Shown here: positions 5,368 through 6,331 of the stretch, one piece after another
Layout of the letters: each line of letters begins with the position of its first letter
Numbering within the stretch: position 1 is the first letter of the stretch
Origin: Erysipelotrichaceae bacterium
GTDB lineage: Bacteria > Bacillota_I > Bacilli_A > Erysipelotrichales > Erysipelotrichaceae
Direction: 5' to 3'
Length of the DNA: 6,331 nt
Assembly: GCA_017561615.1 (NCBI GenBank)
Contig: JAFZBT010000050.1
Coordinates: 1-6,331 of the forward strand
The notes under the pieces: generated by a model
The model's database searches: none
Seen by the model: the letters and a program-made list of their open reading frames with translations, nothing else
Told to the model about the DNA's origin: nothing
Program-made: the position numbers and the translations under genes

Positions 5368-6331
5368 TTACTGAGCGTCCTTCAGGGCGGTATTGGCAGC
5401 TTCCTGCTGAGCCTTCAGGGTCTCGACAACGTCCTCGCCGGAAACGATGATCTTCTTCAGAGTCTGGATCATGGCTTCCTTGCAGCCGCTGGCGCCGGCA
5501 ACGGAGATACGGGTTCCGGTGATCGGCATCATGGCAGCTAAGGCCTGCTGAGCTACTGACTTCTCGAAGTAGTCCTTGTATTCAGCTGATGATTCAACAT
5601 CGCTGAACGGAGTGGCTGCGGAATACTTCTGAACGAACTTCACGTTGTTTTCAGCCTTGGTGAAGAACTTGGCGAATTCGGCAGCGCCCTCATCGGTATT
5701 GGCATCCTTGGTGAAGCCAACTAAGGCACGGGTGGTGATTTCGGCATATTCCTTGCCGCCGGCAACCTGCGGAACCGGTCCGGTGACGATGGTGAAGGCA
5801 TCGTAGCCTTCAATGGCCTGCGGAGTGATGTAGCCTAAACCGGCTGATGAACCCATGTAGCTGAAGTACTGCCAGCTGCCGTACGGGCCTGAATGGTAGC
5901 CTTCGGGGTCGACCAGCTTGAAGTAGCCCTGTGATTCGGCATCCTTCCACCAGTTGATCCAGTCAACGAACTTCTGATCGGTCCAGTCGGTAACGGTTCT
6001 GTTGGTGTTGATGAAGTTCAGTCCTAACTGCTGTAAGGTAACGATACCTAAGGTATCAACTGAGTCAGGTCCGAAGCCGATGATGTTCTTCAGAACGCCG
6101 CCTTCGGCTCTCTCGCCGTCAACGACCGTCTTGCAGGCAGCCAGCAGGTCATCCCAGGTCTTGATGGCGTCCTTGTCGATGTTGTACTTTTCCAGCAGCT
6201 TGCTGTTGTAGAACATGATGGAACCGGTAACGGTGCAGACGATTGCATGCAGCTTGCCATCGGCAAATTCGGTTGAAGCGGCATAGACGCCTTCGGAGAC
6301 GCGGTTCTTGTAGTCAGCATCAGAGAAGTAC
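5368..6331 (-). CDS. Extracellular sugar-binding protein of the ABC transporter (N-terminus beyond window)
   Basis: This is the solute-binding protein that captures the sugar outside the membrane and delivers it to the two permeases. The frame stays open from the right edge (first full codon 6328-6330) to the TAA at 5368-5370, giving 320 residues. Family-1 features are visible: FYNSKLLEKYNID (visible residues 40-52), the usual segment following the first lobe, then TWDDLLAACKTV (58-69), a Trp/Tyr-rich middle part (WTDQKFVDWINWWKDAE), and a C-terminal lobe with YAEITTRALVGFTKDA and AAEFAKFFTKAENNVKFVQ. Relatives are about 420-450 residues, so roughly 100-130 are missing, including the expected lipoprotein signal. 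An internal ATG at 6214-6216 is not the start, because homologous-looking sequence (GVYAASTEFADGKLHAI) continues upstream in frame. It heads the visible ABC operon, separated from the ATPase gene by a 219-base spacer with two hairpins. Ligand identity is not evident. Confidence 0.93.
   Translation of the reverse strand, partial: YFSDADYKNRVSEGVYAASTEFADGKLHAIVCTVTGSIMFYNSKLLEKYNIDKDAIKTWDDLLAACKTVVDGERAEGGVLKNIIGFGPDSVDTLGIVTLQQLGLNFINTNRTVTDWTDQKFVDWINWWKDAESQGYFKLVDPEGYHSGPYGSWQYFSYMGSSAGLGYITPQAIEGYDAFTIVTGPVPQVAGGKEYAEITTRALVGFTKDANTDEGAAEFAKFFTKAENNVKFVQKYSAATPFSDVESSAEYKDYFEKSVAQQALAAMMPITGTRISVAGASGCKEAMIQTLKKIIVSGEDVVETLKAQQEAANTALKDAQ

Noticed and set aside
6214..6216. Internal ATG as the start of the binding-protein gene
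   Set aside because: The frame continues upstream to the window edge with sequence typical of the family, and a start here would remove the first lobe and export signal. The gene is cut by the window.

Overview
This window looks like chromosomal DNA from a Gram-positive, low-to-moderate-GC Firmicute. Strong AGGAGG-type ribosome binding sites, a mannose-family PTS and a binding-protein sugar ABC transporter fit a gut-type fermenter. The fairly GC-rich codon use would suit a moderate-GC Erysipelotrichia-like lineage, but that placement is inference; no marker gene is present. Everything visible concerns carbohydrate uptake and its control. I see no mobile element, RNA gene or CRISPR array.

Region 1 (1-1676, minus strand) is a mannose/fructose/sorbose-family PTS operon, read right to left. 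A 157-residue IIB subunit comes first (1676-1203), followed 23 bases later by one long open frame (1179 to the left edge). I translated this frame by hand: a IIC membrane domain runs without a stop into a IID domain, so IIC and IID appear fused. The frame is cut by the window edge. No IIA gene is visible.

Region 2 (1677-2238) is a 217-base divergent control region and a plus-strand gene for a 114-residue HxlR-family (DUF24) winged-helix regulator. The control region carries two identical 12-bp sequences in opposite orientation (1737-1748 and 1841-1852), about 104 bp apart, each surrounded by further GTAAC/GTTAC half sites and overlapping or lying near plausible promoters. The simplest reading is that the regulator controls the PTS operon and itself from these sites.

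Region 3 (2239-2333) holds a strong GC-rich hairpin between the convergent ends of the regulator gene and the ABC operon.

Region 4 (2334-6331, minus strand) is a complete-looking CUT1-type sugar ABC transporter operon, read right to left: extracellular solute-binding protein (N-terminus beyond the right edge), a 219-base gap with two large hairpins, then the ATPase, the MalF-like permease and the MalG-like permease, packed with a 4-base overlap and a 2-base gap. One hairpin in the gap resembles an intrinsic terminator with a U-rich tail and may lower transporter-gene expression relative to the binding protein.

The most interesting points are the IIC-IID fusion, the HxlR regulator with paired inverted operators beside a sugar PTS, and the two-hairpin spacer inside the ABC operon. 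Each is a notable variation on known families; I do not see clear evidence of a wholly new system.
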